Below, in pieces: positions 54,701-59,526 of a DNA stretch of 64,000 bases. Numbering within the stretch: position 1 is the first letter of the stretch; each line of letters opens with the position of its first letter. Source of the stretch: Bedellia somnulentella (lineage: Eukaryota > Arthropoda > Insecta > Lepidoptera > Bedelliidae); NCBI GenBank assembly GCA_963576735.1, contig OY755196.1, positions 6,367,912 through 6,431,911 on the forward strand, read 5' to 3'. The position numbers were made by a program, and so were the translations under genes. The notes below the pieces were generated by a model. The model was not told where the DNA came from. It saw nothing but the letters and a program-made list of their open reading frames with translations, and made no database searches.

Positions 54701-55260
54701 AGAGAGATTTTTGTAGCCCTGAGTTGAGGCATGTAAAAAGCACCACAAACACTTGTGAATTTTTGTTTATCATCATTGAGTAGCGTTTAAGTTCAAAGGA
54801 GTAGATTACATACATACAGATAAAGCTGCTATAAGCATATTTAAAACAGCAATAGCTACTTTTGGGGATTTAGAGAGGAAGAGATTGATACTAGATTGCC
54901 TAATATAACTAACACAGAAGATGGGATAGACCAATTAGCCAGCATTAGACGATACTAATTTGTTACCCTGATAGTATTTTCATATCACAGGAGCAGTGTC
55001 ATAATATACCACAAGAATATAACTACGGACTCAGCAATAGTAAAACTAGGGAACGCTAAACCTTATCGAATTCACCATATCCTAATTGCATAGCATTCCC
55101 AGATTGTTATTATAGTAGTACAGTATATCAATTGTTGGTTATCTAAAATCAATATTACAAGAAAAATGAGAAGAAAATTAATTTAATTTACCATTAGTTG
55201 ATTGTCCATAGGTACCGGTCCCTTGTTAGGATGGTTAAATCGAATATTATTACGTCTCAT
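33112..55260 (-). CDS. Paralog B: multi-exon gene homologous to paralog A
   Basis: Nine exons join without a frame break: 55260-55192, 53217-53134, 49459-49415, 47274-46596, 43973-43900, 37608-37396, 36008-35943, 34997-34838, 33788-33112 (about 688 codons). Parts: short Pro-containing N-terminus (1-23), charged helix RELELLRRKRELLQ (24-51), one NPWA (about residue 59), basic Pro-rich linker with KRPF, central conserved domain (about 189-280; FAVGTLIKEL, RLRARVILAL, DFEIIKDI), helical linker with KYLPKLV, RRM-like module (about 405-475; IQGRP), acidic tail (IDNLLAS). It lacks the N-terminal RRM-like exons of paralog A. An in-frame TAA eight codons before the ATG supports this start if the region is not spliced. 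It converges on paralog A, 7.3 kb apart. Confidence 0.85.
34025..34200. mobile_element. T2 SINE fragments in opposite orientation
   Basis: 34045-34150 is minus T2 (cttggacagtgtattcacgt, gacaggcctatcgccgtt); 34155-34197 is a plus T2 tail (cctctgccaacaaatatacg, gcgtgagcgtttgagtt). Confidence 0.7.
34327..34565 (-). mobile_element. LINE-A 3' end
   Basis: tacatacatacatatactta, tggggtaggcagagacta, then C-terminal codons up to tggctctatagatct, where the next repeat begins. Confidence 0.85.
34566..34828 (+). repeat. Dispersed repeat 'ctagctgacccgacagac', copy 2
   Basis: Colinear with 17433-17692. Ends cacatttataatattaatag only about 10 bases from the splice donor of paralog B exon 8. Confidence 0.8.
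34838..34997 (-). CDS. Paralog B exon 8 (RRM-like module)
   Basis: 53 codons plus one base, phase 0 in, 1 out (attaacag / GTAAGC). IQGRPSLPPKTEVQLFLQEH, strand NELGVLFSD, helix DFDAILGKNG. Same length as paralog A exon 10. Confidence 0.9.
35061..35285 (+). repeat. Dispersed repeat 'gcttcgcccgcgtgg', copy 1
   Basis: ctagctttccgcccacggct to tttataatattagtaagga. A second copy is at 45364-45612. Confidence 0.8.
35461..35650 (-). mobile_element. S1 SINE, head missing
   Basis: tacatacatatacttacggc to acacccatgggaagaaatg; degenerate middle. Confidence 0.75.
35763..35920 (-). mobile_element. LINE-A 3' end next to an exon
   Basis: acatacatatactcacgcga to cttcggacgcctgcctt; C-terminal codons SMKNKRACIKRLMDVDEAR. 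It lies about 23 bases past the donor of paralog B exon 7, on the same strand. Confidence 0.85.
35943..36008 (-). CDS. Paralog B exon 7
   Basis: 22 codons, phase 0/0 (ttacag / GTAAGT): QLAFLLKNGRDVIN then KNFSVV. Same size and role as paralog A exon 9. Without splicing, the frame stays open into the downstream LINE-A fragment. Confidence 0.85.
36145..36305 (-). repeat. Dispersed repeat, possible LTR, copy 2
   Basis: Counterpart of 28130-28298. Confidence 0.6.
36385..36592. repeat. T2 head fragment followed by T3 repeat
   Basis: agataggttcaaatcctgag and cctacatcaatgtgtc (T2-like head, plus) run into cggacatatgacacagatca, a minus T3 end. Confidence 0.5.
36593..36953 (-). mobile_element. T2 SINE, full-length, variant shared with 60369-60735
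   Basis: Carries the variant ggcaagcgccatctagtttc and a head reading cttctgtttttcgggcggg in place of the usual gtcgtttgcacg. It sits inside a T3 repeat (flanks acgatatattttata and tatagtatattttata). Confidence 0.9.
36960..37095 (-). repeat. T3 repeat, tRNA-like half
   Basis: tgctcatcacatacatgttg, agcggggatagaatctgcga: continuation of the T3 copy interrupted at 36593. Confidence 0.65.
37139..37322 (+). mobile_element. T2 SINE, 5'-truncated and diverged
   Basis: acggtaaggcaaaaagttgt to tgcggctatacggcataaac. Confidence 0.75.
37396..37608 (-). CDS. Paralog B exon 6 (helical linker)
   Basis: 71 codons, phase 0/0 (ctgcag / GTAAGT). Lys/Glu/Ala-rich helix (DDAIKEVIEAKQAAACKEE) then VLLIEKYLPKLVSKRW. 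Eight codons longer than paralog A exon 8. Confidence 0.85.
37609..38280. other. Intron sequence, little recognised
   Basis: Around 38100-38200 there is tctgtctgtctgtatgtccg and gatcttgatcaaatttggc, the kind of text found in old dispersed lepidopteran repeats. No gene. Confidence 0.5.
38285..38766 (+). repeat. Duplicated block, copy 1, with tRNA-like segment
   Basis: gattaattttttcatcgacc through tgcgtggcgtagcggtatat / ggttcgaatcccgggtgg (A and B boxes, about 38480-38552) to attctcatagatatatta. Colinear with 40747-40858 plus 41121-41478. Confidence 0.85.
38905..40256 (+). mobile_element. RTE-type LINE, 5'-truncated, RT nearly intact
   Basis: Frame to 39766: PDEWCNSALVPIYKNKGD, NYRGIKLMSH, NQFGFMPGRGTTDAIF, FVDLEKAYDRVPR, GLHQGSALSPYLF, catalytic LFADD, then FRYLGSVIQNDG. 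A frame shift at about 39765 separates the C-terminal part (39800-40039: YKSVIRPVMMYGSECWA, MRMLRWMCGV). The tail is GTGGGATAAGGGCAGGAGAATGATGATA-like, typical of RTE/BovB 3' ends. Distinct from LINE-A. Confidence 0.9.
40270..40590 (-). mobile_element. CR1-like LINE, RT C-terminal fragment
   Basis: Minus frame from 40554: LTLPSIYIFEICKHVKNN, LRNRDKL, AIKIYNKLPKPLRE, FSKNLKELLINKCYYS. This ordering is characteristic of the C-terminus of CR1-group reverse transcriptases. Confidence 0.75.
40594..40858 (+). repeat. Duplicated block pieces
   Basis: 40594-40730 (acttacgcataaattaatat to gcaatctctctcacatcacc) matches 41485-41549 plus 43236-43308. 40747-40858 (gattaattttttcatcgacc to tccatttaat) matches 38285-38400. 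Confidence 0.8.
40861..41120 (+). mobile_element. S1 SINE, full-length, with empty-site evidence
   Basis: Head gctgtgtggtgtcggcttag, tail gtgagtatatgtatgtatgt. The duplicate block has uninterrupted tccatttaattgtttgtc at about 38390-38410, i.e. the unoccupied target. Confidence 0.9.
41121..41549 (+). repeat. Duplicated block, copy 2
   Basis: tttaattgtttgtcaatagt through a tRNA-like part (ttgtggcgtagctgtatacc, ggttcgaatcccgggtga) to tagtttgtaaataatagtaa. Confidence 0.85.
41550..43235 (-). mobile_element. LINE-A copy 4: endonuclease joined to RT C-terminus by internal deletion
   Basis: Flanked by a perfect 12-bp duplication aatagtaaatat (41538-41549, 43236-43247), so this is one insertion. Frame 43300-42116 begins in the flank and encodes an AP-type endonuclease (FSTMNVCGGM, FLCVNETKRKG, VMLGDFNGWVG, MIDFVIVDERL, VGTDHFLVISRL). 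Frame 42095-41574 is the RT C-terminus. The fingers and palm with YADD are missing; the junction is near 42160. Gives the endonuclease end that copies 1 and 3 lack. Confidence 0.9.
43560..43733 (-). mobile_element. S1 SINE, old and truncated
   Basis: tactaacggctataaatccc to caacgcccacggg; head lost. Confidence 0.7.
43900..43973 (-). CDS. Paralog B exon 5
   Basis: Two bases completing a split Ala codon, then 24 codons; phase 1 in, 0 out (tttcag / GTAAGT). DPEVLYKQNFYKLMDKKLNE; matches the position and phases of paralog A exon 7, with weak sequence similarity. Confidence 0.75.
44019..44282 (+). mobile_element. S1 SINE, full-length
   Basis: ggccgtgtagtgccggctta to gccgtgagtatatgtatgta. Nearly the same as 63487-63732 over its whole length (shared ttttattggatt and aaatatarccgtgag variants). 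Confidence 0.9.
44343..44612 (-). mobile_element. S1 SINE with rearranged tail
   Basis: Body cgactataaatctcttgaag to gccgacactacagagc. The tail has two opposed tail motifs (acatacatacatatgagact and gaatatatgtatgtatgtg), forming a short inverted repeat. Confidence 0.75.
44911..45161 (-). mobile_element. S1 SINE, full-length
   Basis: catacatacatacatatact to ccgacactacacggc. Confidence 0.9.
45278..45725 (-). repeat. T3 repeat split by another repeat
   Basis: acggatatattacacacaaa...actcaacgatatatttaata, then foreign DNA (45364-45612), then tatataacacatatataaat and the tRNA-like part agcggggatcgaacccgcaa. Confidence 0.75.
45364..45612 (+). repeat. Dispersed repeat 'gcttcgcccgcgtgg', copy 2
   Basis: cttttcgcccacggcttcac to attcataatattagtaagga, colinear with 35061-35285 and inserted in T3. 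Confidence 0.8.
45755..46010. repeat. Dispersed repeat, inverted partner of 22340-22575
   Basis: ggcgatggatgtctataaaa, taccgctgagccttaaat. Confidence 0.65.
46011..46595. other. Intron sequence with one unexplained short frame
   Basis: Plus frame ending at about 46506 is open for about 45 codons (RLLRTIGRALNKWKLHAIK, YVDDLLAAPTVHVW). It may be a fragment of a transposon or processed pseudogene; no family recognised. Confidence 0.3.
46596..47274 (-). CDS. Paralog B exon 4 (linker and central conserved domain)
   Basis: 226 codons plus one base, phase 0 in, 1 out (ctttcag / GTATTT). RIRTRKRPFQQPR and several Pro-rich runs (APPKPVAAPIPP), then the conserved block FTLKPGEEIP, FAVGTLIKEL, RLRARVILALANKEI, DFEIIKDI. 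About half the residues of that block match paralog A by eye. Confidence 0.9.
47668..48095. mobile_element. Two T2 SINE copies in opposite orientation
   Basis: 47668-47780 is a minus 3' part (tcaacgtacacgcagtaaat, gtgttcagagttaac). 47790-48095 is a plus copy lacking the first half of its head (gaatcggactacaccaatgt to gcgcgaaagtttgagttt). Confidence 0.75.
48548..49048. mobile_element. 501-bp element with perfect 22-bp terminal inverted repeats
   Basis: gcaattcggtatgcaaagtt at the left and aactttgcataccgaattgc at the right are exact reverse complements (plus two more bases inside). The interior is AT-rich and non-coding. No certain target duplication. Confidence 0.8.
49172..49300 (-). repeat. 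T1 repeat, tRNA-like part shortened
   Basis: aataaagaaaagaaaaattt, cggcgggaatcgagcccacg, then cccccgtcactcagccaatt; the anticodon region is deleted. Confidence 0.75.
49415..49459 (-). CDS. Paralog B exon 3 (NPWA)
   Basis: 15 codons, phase 0/0 (ttttcag / GTAAGT): NNAPPPMNPWANTPA. Single NPWA where paralog A exon 5 has two. Confidence 0.8.
49607..49744 (+). mobile_element. Palindromic 138-bp MITE, copy 2
   Basis: TAA duplicated at 49604-49606 and 49745-49747. Same orientation and length as 14093-14230. Confidence 0.85.
49667..50095 (-). CDS. 142-codon open frame, unknown, ending inside a MITE
   Basis: Starts ATG at 50095 (MALNQDNFTQFLHAKYMHLR) and stays open to 49667; the last 26 codons are MITE sequence, so that C-terminus is recent. 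A 20-bp perfect hairpin (49821-49840/49853-49872) lies inside. It is divergent from the THAP exon, with ATGs 58 bp apart. A random frame or a spliced first exon are both possible. Confidence 0.3.
   Translation of the reverse strand: MALNQDNFTQFLHAKYMHLRHLFKYRSVNKPHIKTEWQRPISGFRPKTFYIVDNVVHKTNNEPASNKSAEYPDSLLRTTIFVINNKYCSAQEEEDKKYYPDLFLRNIISVIHKNILLRPISELSIPAENNLSFILSHSNLKN
50153..50232 (+). CDS. Orphan first exon of a THAP zinc-finger protein
   Basis: ATG at 50153 opens MPHCAVLSCKN and ends KISFHR at a GTAGGT donor, phase 2. C-x4-C near the N-terminus followed by SFH(R/K) is the beginning of the THAP DNA-binding C2CH zinc finger, and a first intron soon after FHR is common in such genes. No exon with the rest (Trp, C-x2-H, AVPT) is visible downstream on this strand in the window. 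It sits in paralog B intron 2 in antisense. Either a remnant of a P-element-like or THAP gene, or a gene whose other exons I missed. Confidence 0.55.
50600..51240 (-). mobile_element. Ty1/copia 3' end: RNase H tail and LTR
   Basis: Minus frame: AEYVELSEAVTELFF, KIYEDNSAAVAISK, HIEVHYHFV, then after a stop and shift ADIFTKPLEML. These are the hallmark motifs of the copia RNase H C-terminus. AAAGGAGG then AAAG (polypurine-like) is followed by LTR-like TGTTGGTGTATATATG at about 50805. Confidence 0.85.
51540..52206 (-). mobile_element. LINE-A copy 5, 3' portion
   Basis: Frames 52180-51917 and 51916-51557 (GSECWAWQKKHES, GMLRWFGHIERMDEN, FLDQIENVLIKAGVRS), separated by one stop. Tail ttacttacttactaatttac. 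The N-terminus stops at the YLGSLF motif. Confidence 0.9.
52207..52886. other. Intron sequence, little recognised
   Basis: Contains an actcactgactgactaactc-type run and a short block (tattcaaatacagatctgtg) that reappears inverted at 50010-50035. No gene. Confidence 0.5.
52887..52972 (-). mobile_element. S1 SINE, 3' fragment
   Basis: tacatacatacaactaaaaa to cacttttggaggtggggaag. Confidence 0.65.
53134..53217 (-). CDS. Paralog B exon 2 (charged helix)
   Basis: 28 codons, phase 0/0 (ttctaag / GTAAGT): DLNRELELLRRKRELLQRQQ then PTNPRNAY. The acceptor lacks a strong pyrimidine tract. Confidence 0.85.
53235..53492 (-). mobile_element. S1 SINE just upstream of an acceptor
   Basis: Tail actcatacatacatacatat about 20 bases from the exon 2 acceptor, in the same sense as the gene. 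Head gccgacactacacagc. Confidence 0.9.
53567..54223. mobile_element. Non-autonomous hAT element (657 bp)
   Basis: Termini tagggatgcaac and gttgcatcccta; flanks attagaac (53559-53566) and tttagaac (54224-54231), an 8-bp duplication with one mismatch that fits the nTnnnnAn preference of hAT. Both ends carry many short cgataCGATA-type motifs, probably transposase binding sites. No transposase frame. Confidence 0.9.
54232..55191. other. Intron sequence, little recognised
   Basis: 54805-54900 faintly resembles an S1 (acatacagataaagctgcta). Otherwise nothing. Confidence 0.5.
55192..55260 (-). CDS. Paralog B exon 1
   Basis: 23 codons, MRRNNIRFNHPNKGPVPMDN.., phase 0 at GTAAAT. Its end aligns with paralog A exon 3. 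tgctag eight bases before the ATG could be an acceptor, so more 5' exons are possible. Confidence 0.7.
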
Positions 55261-55602
55261 CGTAACCTCTAGCAAGTTAAGTTATACAATATGTAGAGAA
55301 CTTCAATTCAACTGCAAATTAACAACAGAAAGGGCAAATTCTGATTATTAACAAATTGACCAAGTCGGCAAGGCAAGCAAAATCGACTTTTTGTTTCTCT
55401 TCGCAACTCAATGTCATATTGGCAATAGGTAAGGTACACATCTTTTATGCCAATGTGATTTAATAAAACAACTCAAATCAAAACTATCATGGGCTTTTGA
55501 AAAGCCCTAGGATACGGACGGCAAAAGATCAAAGTCAAATGTATTTATTGCAAGTCACACTGTGATAAGATGATGAAATAGAAACAATATTATATAATAT
55601 TT

Positions 55603-55822
55603 GCCGCGTAGTGCCGGCTTAGAATGTCACGGGTGCGGAATGCCCTTTCTACCCACGGGTGTCGTAAGAGGTGATTTAGGGTATGGGGCTTTTTTAAGTG
55701 GTTTTTGGGCGGTGCGGTTGGAGACCCATCACCAATGATATATAATTACTAACATCTCCTCCCCTATCAACTTCCAAAAGTGGCTGAGGAGTTCCTTACT
55801 CTAAAGCTCTGGCTACCCCTTA
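55603..55822 (+). mobile_element. S1 SINE, tail lost
   Basis: ttgccgcgtagtgccggctt to agctctggctacccctta, with a 12-bp insertion (gggtgcggaatg) near 55630. Confidence 0.85.
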
Positions 55823-55899
55823 TTATTTTGAAAGTACCTTTAAGTTTTATGCCTCTCTCATGGCCGAAAAAGAAAATATAGAATTTAAATTGGGAGAGG

Positions 55900-58292
55900 C
55901 GGTACTCCCGACAAAATCACAGTTGGTCGGGGTCAGGGAGTTAGGTTCAAGAACCGACGGACGATCCGAGCCGTATCAAGCAGCACCGCCTTTTGCATTT
56001 GTGCTGGAACCGACACGCCACAGAAATCCAACCGCCTCAAGAAGGTCGCGAGGCTGGTTGGAAGTAACCCGTTTACGGAGAAAACAATTGGTATAATTTG
56101 TGTCGTGGGCACACCCCACATGTCGGTGATCTCGTGAGCCAGATCGACATACTAACGACGCTTCTCGGTTTCGACTTTAACGACACCCTCTTCATGAGGA
56201 ATAGTGACATCCACTAGAAATACCCTCGACTGTGACTGATCCCATAGGGTATGTTATAAATCGATAAAGGACATCAAACTAAACAACTTTGCCCATGGAA
56301 TGCCTATCTAAAATATGGTAATTTTCAAAAAAATATAATAATTAAAAATTGTCGTACCTAGTTCAAACTGAGAATGTATAGAATGAGAATCTTTGCTTCA
56401 GTGAAAATAAGAAACAAAAAAAAAACATTTGATCTATGCTTTTCGCTCTGTAAACAAAAATATAACTTCTTTCGGTATTTTCCAGTTGTATTGATCGTCG
56501 TTGAAAAATAATATCATGAAAATAAACCGGTAAGCGAGCGATTGAACTGGAAAATATCGAAAGAGGTTATGTTTTTGTTTACACCATAGATAACGGATCG
56601 GTCCCAATAGATTTTGGCACGGTCGTTTTCTAGGATTGGCTCCGGCAGATACTTGTAATAATGCAGCCTCTGTTGCAAAGAGTCCGTATTTCAGAGCGAG
56701 CTCCTGATGTAGGATTTTGGCTGCTTGGTTGTGTCTGTGCAAGTACTCAGTGCTAGCAAGAGCCGAACAACCGGAAATAAAATTACTAAATTACTCTCTG
56801 GGACGTGCACATGCTCGACAAACGTCTACGGTACCGTCCTTTAGGATGTATTTCCGATAGTTCCACGTCTTGATAACCTGGTCCTGTATTGCACAGACAA
56901 AACCTTCGGTTTCCCCAAAAAGGTCCCCGAAATGCAGCCAATGCAGAGAGGCTTTGTAAGACCTTCCCTTGCAACTTCTTCTCTTCCCATGCGGACTCCC
57001 GATCATAGGTGCTAACTACCTCCGGGGATCGCCAAACCAGTGAGGCCAAAGATAAGGGGGTTAGACCTTTATCACTAGTGACTACCTCTCCCCGAATTTT
57101 ATCATCCGTCATCGTCAAAAAATAGTATCTGAAGTTTCATACCTCGCGGTTGTGAATGGTTTTGGCACTACAGACTAGAGGCCTCGACTACAACACTTCC
57201 GCGGAATATACAATCTCATAACCGACGATCTCAGATGATGCATTCGATGAGAGGTCATCATCGTGCGGACTCGTCAGTTCAGATCGTCTATTTCGGTCTA
57301 AGTCCATCTGAGACGCCAAATGTGTACATCAGCACAGGCATGACCCAGGAGTTAATGGCTCGGATTTTATTAACGCCTGACAAGTAGCTAGTAAGCACAC
57401 TTTTCAGGCGTTCATAAAACTCCTCGCAAACACCCTGTTTCACGTCTGCCACCTTCACACCGATGGTCTTTGACATGCCCAGATACCGGTATGTTTCAGC
57501 CTAGGAGAGCGCCCTTAAATGATAGGTGCCGACATCGACACCATCAGAGTGCACGACATGCCCCTTCTCAACACGAATGACCGCACACTTATCGACCCCA
57601 AGCTCCATCTTGACGGAACCACTGAAATCATTAGTTATCGTCAGTAGCTCCGCCAATCTGTCAGACGTGGGGGCGTAAAGCTTCAGGTCATCCATGTAAA
57701 GGAGATGAGGCATGCGTGCATGGTCCGCCTCTCCGAAACTGAAAGCCTGTCCCTGAATTCTCCAAGAGTGTACTAAGAGGATTCAGGGCCAAGCAAAACC
57801 AAAGTGGACTCAGACAATCGCCCTGGAAAATACCTCGCTTTATATCAATTTGGTCCGTCATCCGCTGACCGTTCAAACTCAGGTTCGTTCTCCAACAGCC
57901 CATACACTGCCCGAGGAAGTGTCGAACTGTACTATCAACTTTGTACAGCTCGAAGGCCCTCATAGCCATGAATGGTGTGTCGAATCAAACACTTTCCTGT
58001 AATCTTTCCATCCAGCGGAGAAGTTCCGACGGTTGCGTTTGACCAGTTGGCCTAAGGCCGCGTCGATGAGGAGCAGCTCCTTGATACCGCGACTACCACC
58101 CCTGCATCGCTTCTGAGCTCCAGAGATCACATTGTTATTAACAATGTGTCGAGTCATCTTGGAGCTCAGAACGGATGTCAAGGTCATGTAAATTGTACAA
58201 AAACAAGTAATGGGGCGGTATTGTGATGGATCCGCAGTAGCATAACTCTTTGGACTACTACGACTAATGTTTATTTTCTTTTCGCCACGCAC
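55900..58292 (-). mobile_element. R2/R4 (Dong)-like non-LTR retrotransposon, decayed
   Basis: On the minus strand in order: QYRPITCFCTIYMTLTS (58292-57960), IKRGIFQGDCLSPLWFCLAL (57969-57688), catalytic YMDDLKLYAP (57713-57501), KTIGVKVADVKQGV (57476-57288), a Cys-rich CRACARP (about 56810), RHNQAAKILHQELALKYG (56740), the nuclease-core-like LVDVTIPHEE (about 56215), and LDTARIVRRFLNL (55940). This is the order of an RT followed by a restriction-like endonuclease. Stops and shifts between the pieces make it a pseudogene. A second copy of the 3' end is at 29166-29405. Confidence 0.85.
56432..56591. mobile_element. 160-bp palindromic MITE inside the R4-like element
   Basis: atctatg...taaacaaaaatataactt and ggttatgtttttgtttacac...catagat are inverted copies. 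The R4 coding similarity is interrupted exactly here. Confidence 0.75.
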
Positions 58293-59396
58293 GCTTTTCT
58301 ACATCATAATCATAATCATTTATTTGGTTTGGTCATGGTTTGGTGACAATACTTATGTATGTAAACAATATTATAATCGTTGAAAGGGTATAGTTATTAC
58401 AATCCTAGATAGTCGCATTGAGTCTCAGACATCATCAGTCAGACTGAGCAATGAGTATGAGTAGTCATTATTACTTCTTTGGATGGTATTGATTGATGTT
58501 TTGGTATATTGATAGTATTATCTGTTTATTGATATCAGCCTTCCGGGCGGGTGATATATTCAGGGTTCCCAGCGTGGTGCGTTCGCCCAAAATGAGTCTA
58601 ATTATTATATTATTAAGATTGTTGAGATTTGCCTCATAAAATAATTGTGTTGATTCTCTATTGGAATAAATATATTTCAGCGTAGAATGAGTTAAAACAA
58701 ACCATCATATCCAATTATAATTATTGATAGTACGGCTTCCTTGGTAGGCTAAGCTATTTTTAAATATAATTTGGCATATCAATTCGGACTCTTTGGGTCG
58801 TTAAAGTATTAGTAAAAAACATAGCACCAATTAATCATAACAAATGCAATTGTTTGAGTATATTTTTTATTAAGTTTAGGAAACTATGATCTATTAAAAC
58901 GAATTAACTAGTAAATAAAAATGAAATAAATTGATTCATATTATTTATGCGAAAATACCTTTTGAATAACACCGAAACCTAATATAAATTATTTGTTTGT
59001 TTATATTAGGTAAGATTTTGAATGGAATTTATCTATGTACTTCTTGTTTAATATTATATATGAATGTTTGTTTTTAACAAGTAAATAATAAAATATTTTC
59101 CTTTATATCTTTAAGGATAAAAAAAAATAAAAAAGTTTTTTATAATAACAACTAGATTGTGCTTGTTTTATTTACGTTTTTTTTTATTTCTTATATGTTA
59201 GGGATTTTTGAAGTGAACCCGGGGATAGATTTTAACCAGACATAGCAACACTGCTTACCTCGTCCGTCCGCCATATTGCATTAATATTGGCGCTTCGTTT
59301 CTGTAATTGCTATGTAAATGTGATGTTAGAATATAATTAATACAAGTGATATTACCAATAAACTAAAAGGTCTGCTTTCAATTGTTAATTGTGATC
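58293..59396. other. Region upstream of the SAP gene
   Basis: 58302-58325 (catcataatcataatcattt) looks like the reversed 3' tail of a LINE. The rest is AT-rich. The last 150 bases before the ATG (cgtccgtccgccatattgca) are less AT-rich and probably contain the promoter and 5' UTR; no TATA box or start motif stands out. Confidence 0.5.
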
Positions 59397-59526
59397 ATGG
59401 ATCCCGCTAAAATGAAAGTAGTGGACCTACGGGCCGAACTTGGTGCCCTAGGTTTGGATACCAAAGGAAACAAGCCGGCTTTGGTAGAACGATTGAAAAA
59501 GGCTCTTGAATCGAAAACAGGAAAAG
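59397..59526 (+). CDS. SAP gene exon 1
   Basis: ATG in gtgatcATGG; donor GTAAAC; phase 1 out. Conserved SAP positions seen: L and L of the first helix, the G of the turn, L..RL of the second helix. Confidence 0.85.
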
